Part shown: positions 7,952-16,926 of the stretch, in pieces
How positions within the stretch are numbered: the stretch's first letter is position 1
How the letters are laid out: each line of letters starts with the position of its first letter
Notes under the pieces: model-generated
What the model saw: the letters and a program-made list of their open reading frames with translations, nothing else
Database searches by the model: none
What the model was told of the DNA's origin: nothing
Program-made: the position numbers and the translations under genes
Assembly: GCF_001662075.1 (NCBI RefSeq)
Contig: NZ_LYPL01000004.1
Coordinates: 1 to 64,000, forward strand
Source of the DNA: Rhizobium bangladeshense
GTDB lineage: Bacteria > Pseudomonadota > Alphaproteobacteria > Rhizobiales > Rhizobiaceae
Length of the DNA: 64,000 bases
Reading direction: 5' to 3'

Positions 7952-9325
7952 TCACGCAGCTTTGCTATGTGTCCTGCCGAGCGCACCAAAGTACGCGTCG
8001 AACGCGGCCGCGACTGCGCGCACCATGAAGCGCGAGTCCTTGGCCACCGTGACGCGACCATCGGCTATGCTCGCCACGCCGTCGCCGATAAGGTCCGCGA
8101 GGCGTTCGTTTCGCTCCAGGAGAAATTCCTCTTCGTACCCCGCCTCGTGGCTGAGGCCGGCGAGATCGACCTCGAAATCGCACATCAACCGTTCGATGAC
8201 CCTGGCGCGCAGCTTGTCCTCTTTCGTTAGAAGGTAGCCTTTCGCCGTCGGAAGGACGCCGGACGACACCATCTCGGCGTATCGACCGATCGCCACATGA
8301 TTCTGATAGTAGCCGGAGTCAAGGCGCCCGATCGACGACGCGCCAAGTCCGATCAGGGTTTCGCAGTCGTCCGTAGTGTAGCCCTGGAAGTTCCTGTGAA
8401 GCTTACCTCCCACGGACGCGATGGCCAGTTCGTCCGCCGGAAGCGCGAAATGGTCGAGACCGATGCGGACATATCCGGCTGCAACGAGTTCTTCAGCTAT
8501 CGCCTCGGCCTGTTCGTTGCGCTCGGCCGCGCCGGCAAGTGCGGCCTCGTCGATGAGCCGCTGATGCTTCTTGAACGCGGGAACGTGAGCATAGCCGAAG
8601 ACGGCGAACCTTTCCGGACGAAGTTCGATGGCCATCTGCACCGTCTCGACGCAGGAATCGACCGTCTGGTAGGGAAGTCCGTAGATAAGATCGAAGTTCG
8701 TGCTCTTGATGCCGTAGGCCCGCAATCCTGCGACCGCAGCCTTCGTCTGGTTGAACGTCTGTATCCGGTTGATGGCCTTTTGAACGACCGGGTCGAAGCT
8801 TTGCACGCCGAGACTTGCTCGATCCACGCCATTCTCGCCCAGCGCGACGATCATTTCGCTGTCGAGGGTTCTGGGGTCGATCTCAACCGCCACGCTGGCG
8901 TCTTGTTCGAACGCGAACCGGGTCCTCAGCGTCTTCATTAACGCGGCGAATTCGTGCGGCTTCATGATCGTCGGCGTTCCGCCGCCGAAGTGAAGGTTCT
9001 TGACGGGAATGCGATCGCCGGCGGCTTTAGCGACGAGTTCGATCTCCCTGCTCATGACGTCGAGGTAGTCGAGGATCGGCGCATCTTGCTTGGTGATCGT
9101 GGTGTGACAGCCGCAATACCAGCACATCGACCGGCAGAAAGGAACGTGCAGGTACAAGGACGCCGGCTCGCCCTTTCCAGCCCCCCGAAGAGCCAGCGCA
9201 TAATCGTCGGGACCGACCGCGGCTGCGAACGCAGGGGCGGTCGGATAGCTCGTGTAACGTGGGAGGCGGGCTTCGCCGTATTTGGCCACAAGCGCGTTCG
9301 ACATCTTCTTGTCCCTGGATTTCAT
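7952..9325 (-). CDS. hemN: Oxygen-independent coproporphyrinogen III oxidase
   Basis: 457-aa radical SAM enzyme that decarboxylates coproporphyrinogen III without oxygen, keeping heme synthesis going for the cytochromes encoded here. The cluster motif is C64-x3-C68-x2-C71, followed by the extra Cys73 typical of true HemN, in the context HVPFCRSMCWYCGC; GGGTPT and the C-terminal HemN domain are also present. The ATG at 9325 has AAGGGGGG ahead of it. An FNR/FixK-type box lies 37 bp upstream, matching the known anaerobic control of hemN. Convergent with the DUF6894 gene. Confidence 0.96.
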   Translation of the reverse strand: MKSRDKKMSNALVAKYGEARLPRYTSYPTAPAFAAAVGPDDYALALRGAGKGEPASLYLHVPFCRSMCWYCGCHTTITKQDAPILDYLDVMSREIELVAKAAGDRIPVKNLHFGGGTPTIMKPHEFAALMKTLRTRFAFEQDASVAVEIDPRTLDSEMIVALGENGVDRASLGVQSFDPVVQKAINRIQTFNQTKAAVAGLRAYGIKSTNFDLIYGLPYQTVDSCVETVQMAIELRPERFAVFGYAHVPAFKKHQRLIDEAALAGAAERNEQAEAIAEELVAAGYVRIGLDHFALPADELAIASVGGKLHRNFQGYTTDDCETLIGLGASSIGRLDSGYYQNHVAIGRYAEMVSSGVLPTAKGYLLTKEDKLRARVIERLMCDFEVDLAGLSHEAGYEEEFLLERNERLADLIGDGVASIADGRVTVAKDSRFMVRAVAAAFDAYFGALGRTHSKAA

Positions 9326-9361
9326 CGTCCCCCCTTATGACCGTCGGCAGCGAGACTTTCC

Positions 9362-9375
9362 TTGTCATAAGTCAA
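9362..9375. promoter_or_regulatory. FNR/FixK-type box TTGTC-ATAA-GTCAA
   Basis: TTG-N8-CAA palindrome with the FixK-like half-sites TTGT and TCAA, 37 bp before hemN (minus strand) and 151 bp before the plus-strand DUF2249 gene at 9526. Best assigned to hemN. Confidence 0.65.
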
Positions 9376-9525
9376 TGAACGCGACCGCAGATTGTCTGAA
9401 ACCTTCCTGGTGTTTGCTCGCTGTCAAAGTTCGATGGGCATCTGCCGAGTATCTTCAGGACCGATCGGGGCGAGCCGCCGCTCCGTCATAGACAGAAAGC
9501 GGCGATCGAAAGGAATTCGAGTCAC

Positions 9526-9810
9526 ATGTCTGAGGCGCAAACTCAAGCAAGCGAAGTCTCGCACATCGATGTGCGGACCCTGCATCCCGGCGAACGTCAT
9601 CCGAAGATTTTCGGAACGCTTCACACCCTGACGCCGGGCGGCGTGCTGCACATCACGAGCGATCACGAGCCGCGCCCTCTCCAGTACCAGCTCGAAACCG
9701 CGCTGCCTGGCAAGTTCTCCTGGGAATATCTGGAGCAAGGGCCTGAAGTCTGGCGCGTGGAGATCACCAGGCTCGACGCGGGCTGCGACTGCTGCTGCGG
9801 AAGCCACTAG
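9526..9810 (+). CDS. DUF2249 domain protein, Cys-rich tail
   Basis: 94-aa protein matching the DUF2249 family: IDVRTLHPGERHPKIF, then a sulfurtransferase/TusA-like fold segment ending in PGKFSWEYLEQGPEVWRVEI. The C-terminal tail CDCCCGSH is a compact Cys/His cluster that could bind copper, zinc or an iron-sulfur centre. DUF2249 genes recur near nor and nir genes in proteobacteria; biochemical function is not established. It leads a tight co-directional set of five genes to 12283 (gap of 14 bp to the next gene), so it is probably in one operon with a membrane protein and a second DUF2249 protein. Confidence 0.75.
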   Translation: MSEAQTQASEVSHIDVRTLHPGERHPKIFGTLHTLTPGGVLHITSDHEPRPLQYQLETALPGKFSWEYLEQGPEVWRVEITRLDAGCDCCCGSH

Positions 9811-9824
9811 AACGGAGAAGCACG

Positions 9825-11198
9825 ATGATCCCTACGGGGACGAGCCTATCGCGCTGGACGATGTCCTATTTCGCAGCGGCGCTCTTCTTTCTGCTGTTTG
9901 CGGAGGGCCTGCTGGCGGCAGGAGGCTGGTCGCCGTCGCTGGACGTCGCCGATCCTCGTTCGCTCATCATCGTGCACTCGACCACCATCGGTTGGCTTGC
10001 CCTGCTGATGATAGGTGCACTCCTGCAGTTCGGCCCGGTTCTGACAGGTCTCGAACTTCCGAAAGGCAGCCTTGGGCTGGTCGTCCTCTGCGGAATGGTC
10101 GTGGGCCTGGTCCTGCTCCTGTCGGGCTTCGGACTGACGAGCGTCGGTTCGGCGCTCGCGGGTCCGGTAATGTGCGCCGCCGCCGCTACGCTGGCCGTCT
10201 CGTTCCTTTCGATCGCGGCGGCTCTTTTCACACTGTTCTGGCGGGGACGGCATGCGCACGAGGCGTCGCGATTCGTCCTTCTCGCCATCGCCAGCCTTGT
10301 CGCTACCGTCGCACTAGGGGCATTCTTCGCGGTCGTCGTTTCCGGCGTTGCCGAAGCCTTCCCGCTCGTCTCGTATGTCGTCGCCGCCGCGCCGCTGCAC
10401 GCAGGTCTCGGGCTTGTCGGTTGGATGACTTTCGCCGCGATCGGCGTGAGCTACAAGCTGCTGCCCATGTTTCTGCTGTCCGACGACATGAGGCATTCGG
10501 ACACACTTCGTCGCAGTTGCTTCGCCGTCGTCGGCCTTCTCGCGGCGGCTGCGGCGTCTATTGCCTTCGACGAGGCCGTTGCCGGCGCCGTCGCGCTGCT
10601 GGCGACGCTGGCGTTCCCGGTGGCCGCTGCCGCGTACCTTGCCGAACTGGCGAGGGCCTACTGGGGCCGCCGGCGCAGGATTCTGGAACCGAATACCTAC
10701 TGGTCGCTCCCGGCCTTCGCCATGTTCGGCGTATCCGCAGCACTTTTTCCCGCCGCGCTCGCACTCCATTCCGGTCCGACAACGTTCGCGGCGCTGGGCT
10801 ATCTCTTCGTGTTCGGTTGGCTGACCGGTCTGGGCCTGGCGCAGCTTCTCAAGATAGTTCCCTTCCTCACCTGGATCGAAGCGTTCGGTCCGCTTCTCGG
10901 ACGCCGGCCCACGCCGAAGCTGGCGGATCTGGTGAACGGCGCCCGCTCGTCCGTCTGGTTCAGCGTCTTCTACTGCGCGGTGATCGTCGCGTCCGGCGCC
11001 ATTTTCCTCAGACTTGACGATGTCTTCAGGATCGCCGCCTTCGCGCAAACCTTTTCGACGGCCGCGCTCGCGACTGAGTTGGCCCTGTCGCGAGCTCTGG
11101 CTGGCGTCGACGCGGACGCCAAGAAATCTCCCTTCAAACACCCGGCTTTCTTCTTCGCCGGCAACCATAGAGGTGACGCCAATGGTTCAGCTTCGTGA
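9825..11198 (+). CDS. Polytopic NnrS-like / oxidase subunit I-like membrane protein
   Basis: 457-aa, very hydrophobic protein with about 12 membrane spans. A His-led pattern recurs three times: HSTTIGW...G...GP near residue 51, HAGLGLVGW...LLPMF near 190, and HSGPTTF...FGW...KIVPF near 310. The same kind of pattern (H...G...P) is present in NnrS and resembles heme-copper oxidase subunit I helices, so it may bind heme. No full set of CuB and heme a3 histidines is seen, so it is unlikely to be an oxidase. It overlaps the next gene by 17 bp. Role in NO handling is inferred from context. Confidence 0.6.
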   Translation: MIPTGTSLSRWTMSYFAAALFFLLFAEGLLAAGGWSPSLDVADPRSLIIVHSTTIGWLALLMIGALLQFGPVLTGLELPKGSLGLVVLCGMVVGLVLLLSGFGLTSVGSALAGPVMCAAAATLAVSFLSIAAALFTLFWRGRHAHEASRFVLLAIASLVATVALGAFFAVVVSGVAEAFPLVSYVVAAAPLHAGLGLVGWMTFAAIGVSYKLLPMFLLSDDMRHSDTLRRSCFAVVGLLAAAAASIAFDEAVAGAVALLATLAFPVAAAAYLAELARAYWGRRRRILEPNTYWSLPAFAMFGVSAALFPAALALHSGPTTFAALGYLFVFGWLTGLGLAQLLKIVPFLTWIEAFGPLLGRRPTPKLADLVNGARSSVWFSVFYCAVIVASGAIFLRLDDVFRIAAFAQTFSTAALATELALSRALAGVDADAKKSPFKHPAFFFAGNHRGDANGSAS

Positions 11199-11694
11199 AC
11201 TAGACGTACGACAGATCCTGCGCGATGGCGGGATGCCCTTTCAACTGATCATGGACACCTTCGCCAACCTTCAGCCGGGCGAAGGCGTGAGGCTTCATGC
11301 GATATTCGAGCCAAAGCCGCTGATGCGGCAGCTCGCGGATCGCGGTTTCGAACATACCGCGCGACGTCTCGCCGACGACGACTGGGAAATCGATTTCGTT
11401 CCCGCGCCGACGCAGGAGGAGGCCGAACAGGAGGCTCTCTGGCCGGACCCGGTCTGGAACCTCGATCTCACGGATCTACCGCCGCCGGAGCCGATGGAGC
11501 GGATCCTTGCAAGGCTGGAGATGATGGACAGCGGCGAGGTGATGTTCGCACTTCTGAACCGCGAACCAGTCTTCCTCTTCAACGAGCTGAAGGAACGCGG
11601 CCACGAATGGGTCGGCAACTTCGATGAAACCGGCAAGGTCTATCGTATCATGATCCGCGCGACACCATCGGATTCCGCCTGTGCCAGAACATGA
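11182..11694 (+). CDS. Tandem DUF2249 protein
   Basis: 170-aa soluble protein with two DUF2249-like units. The first runs from LRELDVRQILRDGGMPFQLIMDTFANLQPGEG and the second begins near DLTDLPPPEPMERILARLEMM; each has the pattern of a Pro/Met-rich start, a helix and a GHEWVG/AxRxLADDDWEI-type strand. I start at ATG 11182, which has AGAGGTG 7 bp ahead and overlaps the preceding membrane gene by 17 bp. Its end overlaps the following MIP18-like gene by 14 bp, so translation of the whole set is coupled. Function unknown; proposed link to metal or sulfur delivery in NO reduction is inference. Confidence 0.7.
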   Translation: MVQLRELDVRQILRDGGMPFQLIMDTFANLQPGEGVRLHAIFEPKPLMRQLADRGFEHTARRLADDDWEIDFVPAPTQEEAEQEALWPDPVWNLDLTDLPPPEPMERILARLEMMDSGEVMFALLNREPVFLFNELKERGHEWVGNFDETGKVYRIMIRATPSDSACART

Positions 11695-11983
11695 ACTCAC
11701 GCCTGAGGACGTGCTTGCTGCCCTGCGGGACATCGAGGACCCGGAGGTTGGAACGAATATCGTGGATCTCGGACTGATCTACGAAGTTCTTGTTGCGAGG
11801 GACGGGATGGTGAACGTCAAGATGACGACGACGGCGCGCTTCTGTCCAGCGTCGGGGTTTCTTGCCGACGCGGTCAAGGTCCGCGTAGAGCATCTCGCCG
11901 GCGTGCGGCGGGCGCAGGTCGATCTGGTCTACGAGCCGGCATGGTCGCCGGAGATGGCGCAGCGTTTTTCGCTCGATGATTAA
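11681..11983 (+). CDS. MIP18/PaaD-like (DUF59) iron-sulfur assembly factor
   Basis: 100-aa protein of the MIP18/DUF59/SufT-type family that helps load Fe-S clusters. Family hallmarks are the opening DVLAALRDIEDPEVGTNIVDLGLIYEV and the conserved cysteine in TTARFCPASGFL. The start is a GTG at 11681 inside the preceding gene (14-bp overlap). Its position in a denitrification accessory set suggests it matures an Fe-S protein made under anoxia, but no client is visible next to it. Identification is firm, role is inference. Confidence 0.85.
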   Translation: MPEHELTPEDVLAALRDIEDPEVGTNIVDLGLIYEVLVARDGMVNVKMTTTARFCPASGFLADAVKVRVEHLAGVRRAQVDLVYEPAWSPEMAQRFSLDD

Positions 11984-11998
11984 AAAGGTGAACGCGGC

Positions 11999-12283
11999 AT
12001 GGACTGCGCAGAACAGATTGACATTGGGGAGCTGACGATCGACGCCGCTTTTCTGGCCCGCCGGTTCGCCATCTCGCCCGACGCCCTTCGACGTCACATG
12101 AAGCTGGGCCTCGTCCGCAGCTTGGTGGAGCGGGGCGAGGGTGAGGACGCTGGACGAACCCGGCTGACCGTCCGCATCGGAAACCGCACATGGATCGCGG
12201 TGATCGCTTCCGACGGCGCTGTGGTGAGCGAGCGCATGGCGCATGCACCCGCCCATCTTGCTGCAGGATCCAGGCGATCCTGA
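11999..12283 (+). CDS. DUF6522 family protein
   Basis: 94-aa protein with the pattern ELTIDAAFLARRF...LRRHMKLGLVRSLVERGEGEDAGRTRLTV, matching the small DUF6522 family often found beside DUF2249 and hemerythrin-like genes in alphaproteobacteria. It starts 15 bp after the MIP18-like gene and ends the five-gene set. No catalytic motif, signal or membrane segment is visible. Function unknown. Confidence 0.65.
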   Translation: MDCAEQIDIGELTIDAAFLARRFAISPDALRRHMKLGLVRSLVERGEGEDAGRTRLTVRIGNRTWIAVIASDGAVVSERMAHAPAHLAAGSRRS

Positions 12284-12571
12284 CGGCTAGCGCCAACGCA
12301 TTCACACGGTCGCTATTCAGGGAAGGATGGAGGTTCGGAGCGGATGTCGAAGTCGGACAACACGGGCGGCACAACAATCCGCGTTGCGGCGGCCAGTTCA
12401 TTCCCGCGACCACCATTCCGGCGGCTCTCCGCTGGTCGAGGATGAAGCCGGCGTTCACCGGAGAGACGCGAACAGCCTCCTTGGCGTATACAATTCCATC
12501 GCCACCGCTTCGGATCTGGCGCTAAGCACCGCTTAGGCTGCTGGCAGGCTCATGGCCAATCCGCGCTGGAA
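12284..12571. other. Intergenic gap, no gene seen
   Basis: The 288 bp between the DUF6522 gene and the convergent nnrS stop hold no open frame with a ribosome site or recognisable product, and no FNR-type box. I see no clear terminator hairpin. Confidence 0.5.
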
Positions 12572-13792
12572 TTACTTCCCTCGGACGGTCAACGGCTTCC
12601 TGCCGGTGCACAGCATCGACGCATGCTCCACGATGAAGAGGGAAAAGGCCGCGATCCAGCCCGCCGCGGCCACGAGCAAGACCGGAGCGCTGTATTCCGG
12701 TAGAAGCTCGGCAGCAGGTCGCACGAGCGCAACGGCGCCAAGCACCACGTAGGAAATATTGGTGACAGGTGCGGACGTCAGCTTTCTGCCTGTGTGGCCG
12801 CGGCTCGCACGGGTCATAACAGCGAGCATCATCAGCGAGATAGAACCGATCGCGAAGACGTGCAGGACGGCGAGTTCCGGAAGCCCTATGGCCTGTAGCG
12901 CGATGGCCGCGAATCCAAGCGGAACGAAGGCGAAGGCTGCGTGGAGCACGAATACAATGGGCTCCGACCACGTCGTCCATCCACGCCAGCGCACGAGCCT
13001 GATGAGGTTGAGCACGGTGGCAGCCAGCCCAAGCAGGCCGCTCAGGAAGGATTCTGGCCCGATGGACCAGACGCCCAGCGAGGCGGCTCCTATAGTGATG
13101 GTCGTCGCGTCGAAGCGGTTGTAGGGCACTGGGAAGTCGGTGCGACCGAACTGGTTGATCCAGTTTCGCGTGAAGCTTGGAAGGATACGACCGCCCACGA
13201 TCGTCACGAGCAGGACGTAGGCGCCGAGACCAAGGCGGATCGGCAGCTCGGGGCTTTCCCCCTGCACGACCTGAAGCTGGAAGCAGGCATTGGCTACAGA
13301 CAGGACAAGGAGACCGGCAACGACCTTCAGATCCTTCCACTTTCTCCCGGCCACGACCTCCCGAGTGCAAATCACGAGCATGGCCGGCAGAAAGAGGCCG
13401 TCGACGAGCGCCGCGGCCATGACGCCAACCGAGCTGCTGACAAGCATGGCGATCCGGCCCGCGCACCACAGTGAAAACAAAGCTATGAGCCGACGTCCGG
13501 CGATCGGCAGTCTACCCGTCCAGTTTGGAATGGCCGTGAGAAGAAAGCCCGTCAGGATCGCCGGAGCGAATCCGAAGAGCATTTCATGTGCGTGCCAGTA
13601 AAGCGTCCCGTATTGGGTGGCGACCGGCAGGTCCATGGTCAGAAAGCTCGTCCATAGCAGCATGCTCAGGATCGCCCATAAGGCGGCAGCTAGGAAGAAG
13701 GGACGGAACCCGTAAGAAAAGAGGACGAGGCCGTCGCGCGACATGCCGCGAGGAGCCCGCGGTTCGGCGTCCATGGTCTTCTGCATGATCAT
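12572..13792 (-). CDS. nnrS: NnrS, heme- and copper-containing membrane protein of NO response
   Basis: 406-aa, 12-span inner-membrane protein of the NnrS family, which protects cells from nitrosative stress and supports denitrification. Conserved features include [13 protein letters not shown] at the N-terminus, [39 protein letters not shown], and [26 protein letters not shown]. Two ATGs (13792 and 13786) are close; GGAG precedes both and fits the second slightly better. It is divergent from nirK with a shared NnrR-type box between them. Confidence 0.93.
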   Translation of the reverse strand: MIMQKTMDAEPRAPRGMSRDGLVLFSYGFRPFFLAAALWAILSMLLWTSFLTMDLPVATQYGTLYWHAHEMLFGFAPAILTGFLLTAIPNWTGRLPIAGRRLIALFSLWCAGRIAMLVSSSVGVMAAALVDGLFLPAMLVICTREVVAGRKWKDLKVVAGLLVLSVANACFQLQVVQGESPELPIRLGLGAYVLLVTIVGGRILPSFTRNWINQFGRTDFPVPYNRFDATTITIGAASLGVWSIGPESFLSGLLGLAATVLNLIRLVRWRGWTTWSEPIVFVLHAAFAFVPLGFAAIALQAIGLPELAVLHVFAIGSISLMMLAVMTRASRGHTGRKLTSAPVTNISYVVLGAVALVRPAAELLPEYSAPVLLVAAAGWIAAFSLFIVEHASMLCTGRKPLTVRGK

Positions 13793-13839
13793 TGTCTCCA
13801 GTTGTCACGCAGCAATGCCTGACATCGAAGAGCAGGTCG

Positions 13840-13853
13840 TTGAGATTACGCAA
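13840..13853. promoter_or_regulatory. NnrR/FixK-type box TTGAG-ATTA-CGCAA
   Basis: TTG-N8-CAA palindrome in the nnrS-nirK divergent region, 48 bp before the nnrS start and 135 bp before the nirK start. The CGCAA half resembles NnrR sites (TTGCG-N4-CACAA type) more than FNR sites. The spacing favours nnrS, with nirK having a long leader or another site. Confidence 0.55.
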
Positions 13854-13988
13854 ATAAAGTCTCGGTCACTTTGCGGTGCAGCAAACAGGGAGTTTGCTCC
13901 AAATCAAAGAGTTCCGTGCCGGTTCTACTACTCTCCTCCTCGAAACCGGGCGGTGTTCGCCCGCTCTTCAACTAATGGAGATTGGGGC

Positions 13989-15137
13989 ATGACTAATACT
14001 CTGCAGATGACAAGACGCACGATGCTGACGGGCGCAGCCGTCGCAGGGGCGCTGACCCCAATCCTGGTTGCGAGCGCTCCCGCCCATGCCGACGAGCACG
14101 CAGCGCCCGGCGCCAAGAATAGCGGCAAGAAAGTCGATCTCTCGAAGCTTCCGCGCGAGAAAGTCGAACTCGTGAAGCCTCCGTTCGTCCACGCACACGG
14201 CCAGAAGGCTATGGGCGGACCGAGGATCAAGGAATTCACCCTCACCATCAAGGAACAGAAGATGGTGCTGGACAAGGACGGCACCGAAGTCAACGCGATG
14301 ACGTTCGACGGATCGGTTCCCGGCCCACTCCTGGTCGTTCACCAGGACGACTACGTCGAGCTGACCCTCGTCAATCCCGATTCCAACACGATGCAGCACA
14401 ACATCGACTTCCACGCCGCCACCGGTGCGCTAGGCGGAGGCGCGCTGACGATCGTCAATCCCGGCGAAAGCACGGTGCTGCGTTTCAAGGCCACGAAGGC
14501 CGGCGTCTTCGTCTACCACTGCGCACCTCCCGGCATGGTGCCGTGGCACGTCACTTCGGGCATGAACGGCGCGATCATGGTGCTTCCGCGCGAAGGCCTC
14601 ACGGACGGCCACGGAAAACCAGTAGTGTACGACAAGGTCTACTACGTCGGCGAGCAGGACTTCTACATTCCGAAGGACGAGAACGGCAAGTTCAAGAAAT
14701 ACGATAGCCCCGGCGAGGCCTATGAGGACACGATCGCCGTCATGAGGACTTTGACCCCGACGCACATCGTCTTCAACGGCGCCGTCGGGGCTCTGACGGG
14801 CGACAATGCGATGACCGCGAAAGTCGACGAGACGGTGCTGATAGTCCACTCGCAGGCAAACCGCGACACGCGTCCGCACCTGATCGGCGGTCACGGCGAA
14901 TACGTATGGGCCACAGGCAAGTTCAACAACGTGCCGGACATCGACCAGGAAACCTGGTTCATTCCCGGCGGCACCGCGGGAGCGGCGATCTGCAAATTCG
15001 CACAGCCGGGCATCTACGCTTATGTGAACCATAACCTCATCGAAGCCTTCGAGCTGGGTGCGGCGGCGCACTTCAAGGTCACCGGCGAATGGGACGACGA
15101 TCTCATGACCTCGGTCAGAGCTCCGTCGGGCAGTTGA
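13989..15137 (+). CDS. nirK: Copper-containing nitrite reductase
   Basis: 382-aa periplasmic trimeric enzyme reducing nitrite to NO. A Tat signal ([14 protein letters not shown], cleaved after AHA) leads into two cupredoxin domains. Copper ligands are visible in MQHNIDFHA (type-1 and type-2 His), [15 protein letters not shown] (adjacent His-Cys, then His and Met), and PHLIGGHG / YVNHNLIEA for the second-domain His. Length matches class I NirK. I chose ATG 13989, not the longer frame from 13743, because it begins at the Tat signal and follows the GGAG at 13978. Followed by a strong hairpin and then nirV. Confidence 0.98.
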   Translation: MTNTLQMTRRTMLTGAAVAGALTPILVASAPAHADEHAAPGAKNSGKKVDLSKLPREKVELVKPPFVHAHGQKAMGGPRIKEFTLTIKEQKMVLDKDGTEVNAMTFDGSVPGPLLVVHQDDYVELTLVNPDSNTMQHNIDFHAATGALGGGALTIVNPGESTVLRFKATKAGVFVYHCAPPGMVPWHVTSGMNGAIMVLPREGLTDGHGKPVVYDKVYYVGEQDFYIPKDENGKFKKYDSPGEAYEDTIAVMRTLTPTHIVFNGAVGALTGDNAMTAKVDETVLIVHSQANRDTRPHLIGGHGEYVWATGKFNNVPDIDQETWFIPGGTAGAAICKFAQPGIYAYVNHNLIEAFELGAAAHFKVTGEWDDDLMTSVRAPSGS

Positions 15138-15151
15138 TGGTCCGAAGTGAG

Positions 15152-15181
15152 GGTGCGCGGGGCTGACAGGACCCGCGCACC
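15152..15181 (+). terminator. Strong hairpin between nirK and nirV
   Basis: Perfect 10-bp stem GGTGCGCGGG/CCCGCGCACC with a 10-nt loop, 14 bp after the nirK stop and 37 bp before nirV. No T-run follows. It may partly terminate transcription or protect the 3' end of nirK mRNA, giving more NirK than NirV. Confidence 0.55.
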
Positions 15182-15218
15182 ACCTGTTCACAAGGAGGCG
15201 CAACCTGCGATATAAGTA

Positions 15219-16172
15219 ATGACTGGGAAAGACGAGGTTTCGGCGATATCCATAGCCATTCCCCTTGCCCTGCTTGCGATCCTGTCCGGTGCGGTCGCGG
15301 TCGCGGCGGGGCTCGTCCCGTTCCACGATGTCGACCCCGCTCTCCCGTCTCCCCAATCTGTCTTCATCGAGGGTCGAACCTTCGCCTATCGCGACTCGGC
15401 CGAGTACTTTCGCAACGGTCTTGCGGTCGACGCGCCCCGCAAGGACGTCGAAGTCCGCACACGCCTGCAGATCATGAAGTTTCAGACGACCCGTGGCGAG
15501 TACAGGCGATGCGTCGACGACGGCGCCTGCATCCCTGCTGACGAACCGGAAGGCGCGGTGACGCCCGACATGCCGGTCACCGGCGTCAGCTATGAAGACG
15601 CGGTACGCTACGCGGCGTGGCTGTCCAAACGGACAGGTCAGACGTGGACCCTGCCCACGGACTTCGAATTCGCCCACGCCGCCGCCGACCGTTTTCCGGA
15701 CGATGCCTTGGGCGTTTCAGAGGATGAAACGAATCCGGCCGTACGTTGGCTTGCCGACTACGAGCGGGAGGCGCGGAGAGCCGCGTCGATGGACCCGCGC
15801 CCGCAGCCGAAAGGCACATTCGGCATCAGCATCACCGGGCTTGTCGATTTCGGCGGCAATATCTGGGAATGGACGTCGACCTGCAACAGGCGAGTTGATC
15901 TTGATCAAGGAACCCGGAACGAAAAACCGCCAGTTTCCGACTGCGGCATCTTCATCGCTTCCGGCAAGCACCGCGCCCCGATGAGCAGTTTCATTCGCAA
16001 CCCAAAGGGCGGCGGATGCTCGGTGGGGGCGCCGCCGGACAATCTTGGATTTCGGCTCGTCCGCCACATGACGCTGATGGAAAGCATCTCGGACTTCGCC
16101 CGAAGAACCGCGACCGACATTTTCGCCCGGTCCACGAAGGCGTACATGGAGACGAGCAGCAATGAAGGTTGA
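15219..16172 (+). CDS. nirV: NirV, formylglycine-generating enzyme-like protein
   Basis: 317-aa protein of the SUMF1/FGE-like family, commonly paired with nirK. One N-terminal membrane span (SIAIPLALLAILSGAVAVAAG, about residues 10-30) is followed by the C-type-lectin-like FGE fold: MKFQTTRGEYRRCV, PVTGVSYEDAVRYAAWLS, GNIWEWTSTC, and GGGCSVGAPPDNLGFRLVR. The catalytic C-x4-C pair of true formylglycine enzymes (GGSW-C...CR) is not complete here: only one Cys lies in the GGGCS segment. Its role in denitrification is unknown. It overlaps nnrR by 11 bp. Confidence 0.9.
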   Translation: MTGKDEVSAISIAIPLALLAILSGAVAVAAGLVPFHDVDPALPSPQSVFIEGRTFAYRDSAEYFRNGLAVDAPRKDVEVRTRLQIMKFQTTRGEYRRCVDDGACIPADEPEGAVTPDMPVTGVSYEDAVRYAAWLSKRTGQTWTLPTDFEFAHAAADRFPDDALGVSEDETNPAVRWLADYEREARRAASMDPRPQPKGTFGISITGLVDFGGNIWEWTSTCNRRVDLDQGTRNEKPPVSDCGIFIASGKHRAPMSSFIRNPKGGGCSVGAPPDNLGFRLVRHMTLMESISDFARRTATDIFARSTKAYMETSSNEG

Positions 16173-16857
16173 CCGCGCAGTTTTGAAGTCGCTGTCATTG
16201 TTTGAACGCATGACGGATCCGGACCTGGATTCAATGCTCGAACATGCGGCACCGCGCCGGGTCGCTCAGGGCGACGCTGTATTCGAGCAGGGTGGGCATG
16301 CGAAGTCTTTCTTCCTCCTTATTCATGGGAGGCTGAAGGTCACGCAAGTCACTCTTGACGGTCAGCAGATCATCGTCCGCATGGTGCACCCAGGCGACCT
16401 TTTCGGCTTCGCAATGGCCCTCCGTCGCACCGACTATCCCGGCACGGCGCGGGCTGCGGCTGAAAGCCTCATCATCGGGTGGCCGACCGAGATGTGGTCA
16501 TGCTTCGTCGAGCAGAACCCCCGCTTGGCAATGACCGCGATGCAAACGATCGGACAGCGCCTCGAGGAGGCCCACACACGCATACGGGAGATGTCGACGG
16601 AGGAAGTCGAGAAGCGGGTCGCCCATGCGGTACTTCGCCTTTCAAAACAGGCTGGAAGGGCCGTGCAGGAGGGCATACGCATTGACTTCCCGATATCGCG
16701 CCAGGACATAGCCGAGATGACAGGCACCACCCTGCATACGGTCTCTCGCATACTGAGCGCCTGGGAATCCAAGGGCATAGTCGAGGGCGGGCGTCAGAAG
16801 TTGACGCTGACGGACCCTCCGCGACTTTTGAGGCTTGCCGATGGCGAGAGGCAATAG
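16162..16857 (+). CDS. nnrR: NnrR, Crp/Fnr-family NO-responsive regulator
   Basis: 231-aa Crp/Fnr-family activator with an N-terminal cyclic-nucleotide-like sensor domain (DAVFEQGGHAKSFFLLIHGRLKV) and a C-terminal winged helix (ISRQDIAEMTGTTLHTVSRILSAWESKGI). It lacks the N-terminal cysteine cluster of FNR, as expected for the NnrR/DNR group that senses NO, probably through heme. E-x3-R in the recognition helix (TLHTVSRIL) is the FNR-type reading head for TTG-N8-CAA sites. It is translationally coupled to nirV and is the best local candidate for control of the many boxes in this window. Confidence 0.93.
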   Translation: MKVDRAVLKSLSLFERMTDPDLDSMLEHAAPRRVAQGDAVFEQGGHAKSFFLLIHGRLKVTQVTLDGQQIIVRMVHPGDLFGFAMALRRTDYPGTARAAAESLIIGWPTEMWSCFVEQNPRLAMTAMQTIGQRLEEAHTRIREMSTEEVEKRVAHAVLRLSKQAGRAVQEGIRIDFPISRQDIAEMTGTTLHTVSRILSAWESKGIVEGGRQKLTLTDPPRLLRLADGERQ

Positions 16858-16926
16858 CGCGCGTGCCTGTACTGCTTTATCTCGGCTGTCGCTAAACCAC
16901 CAACGCTCCATACGGCGTCGAATCAT

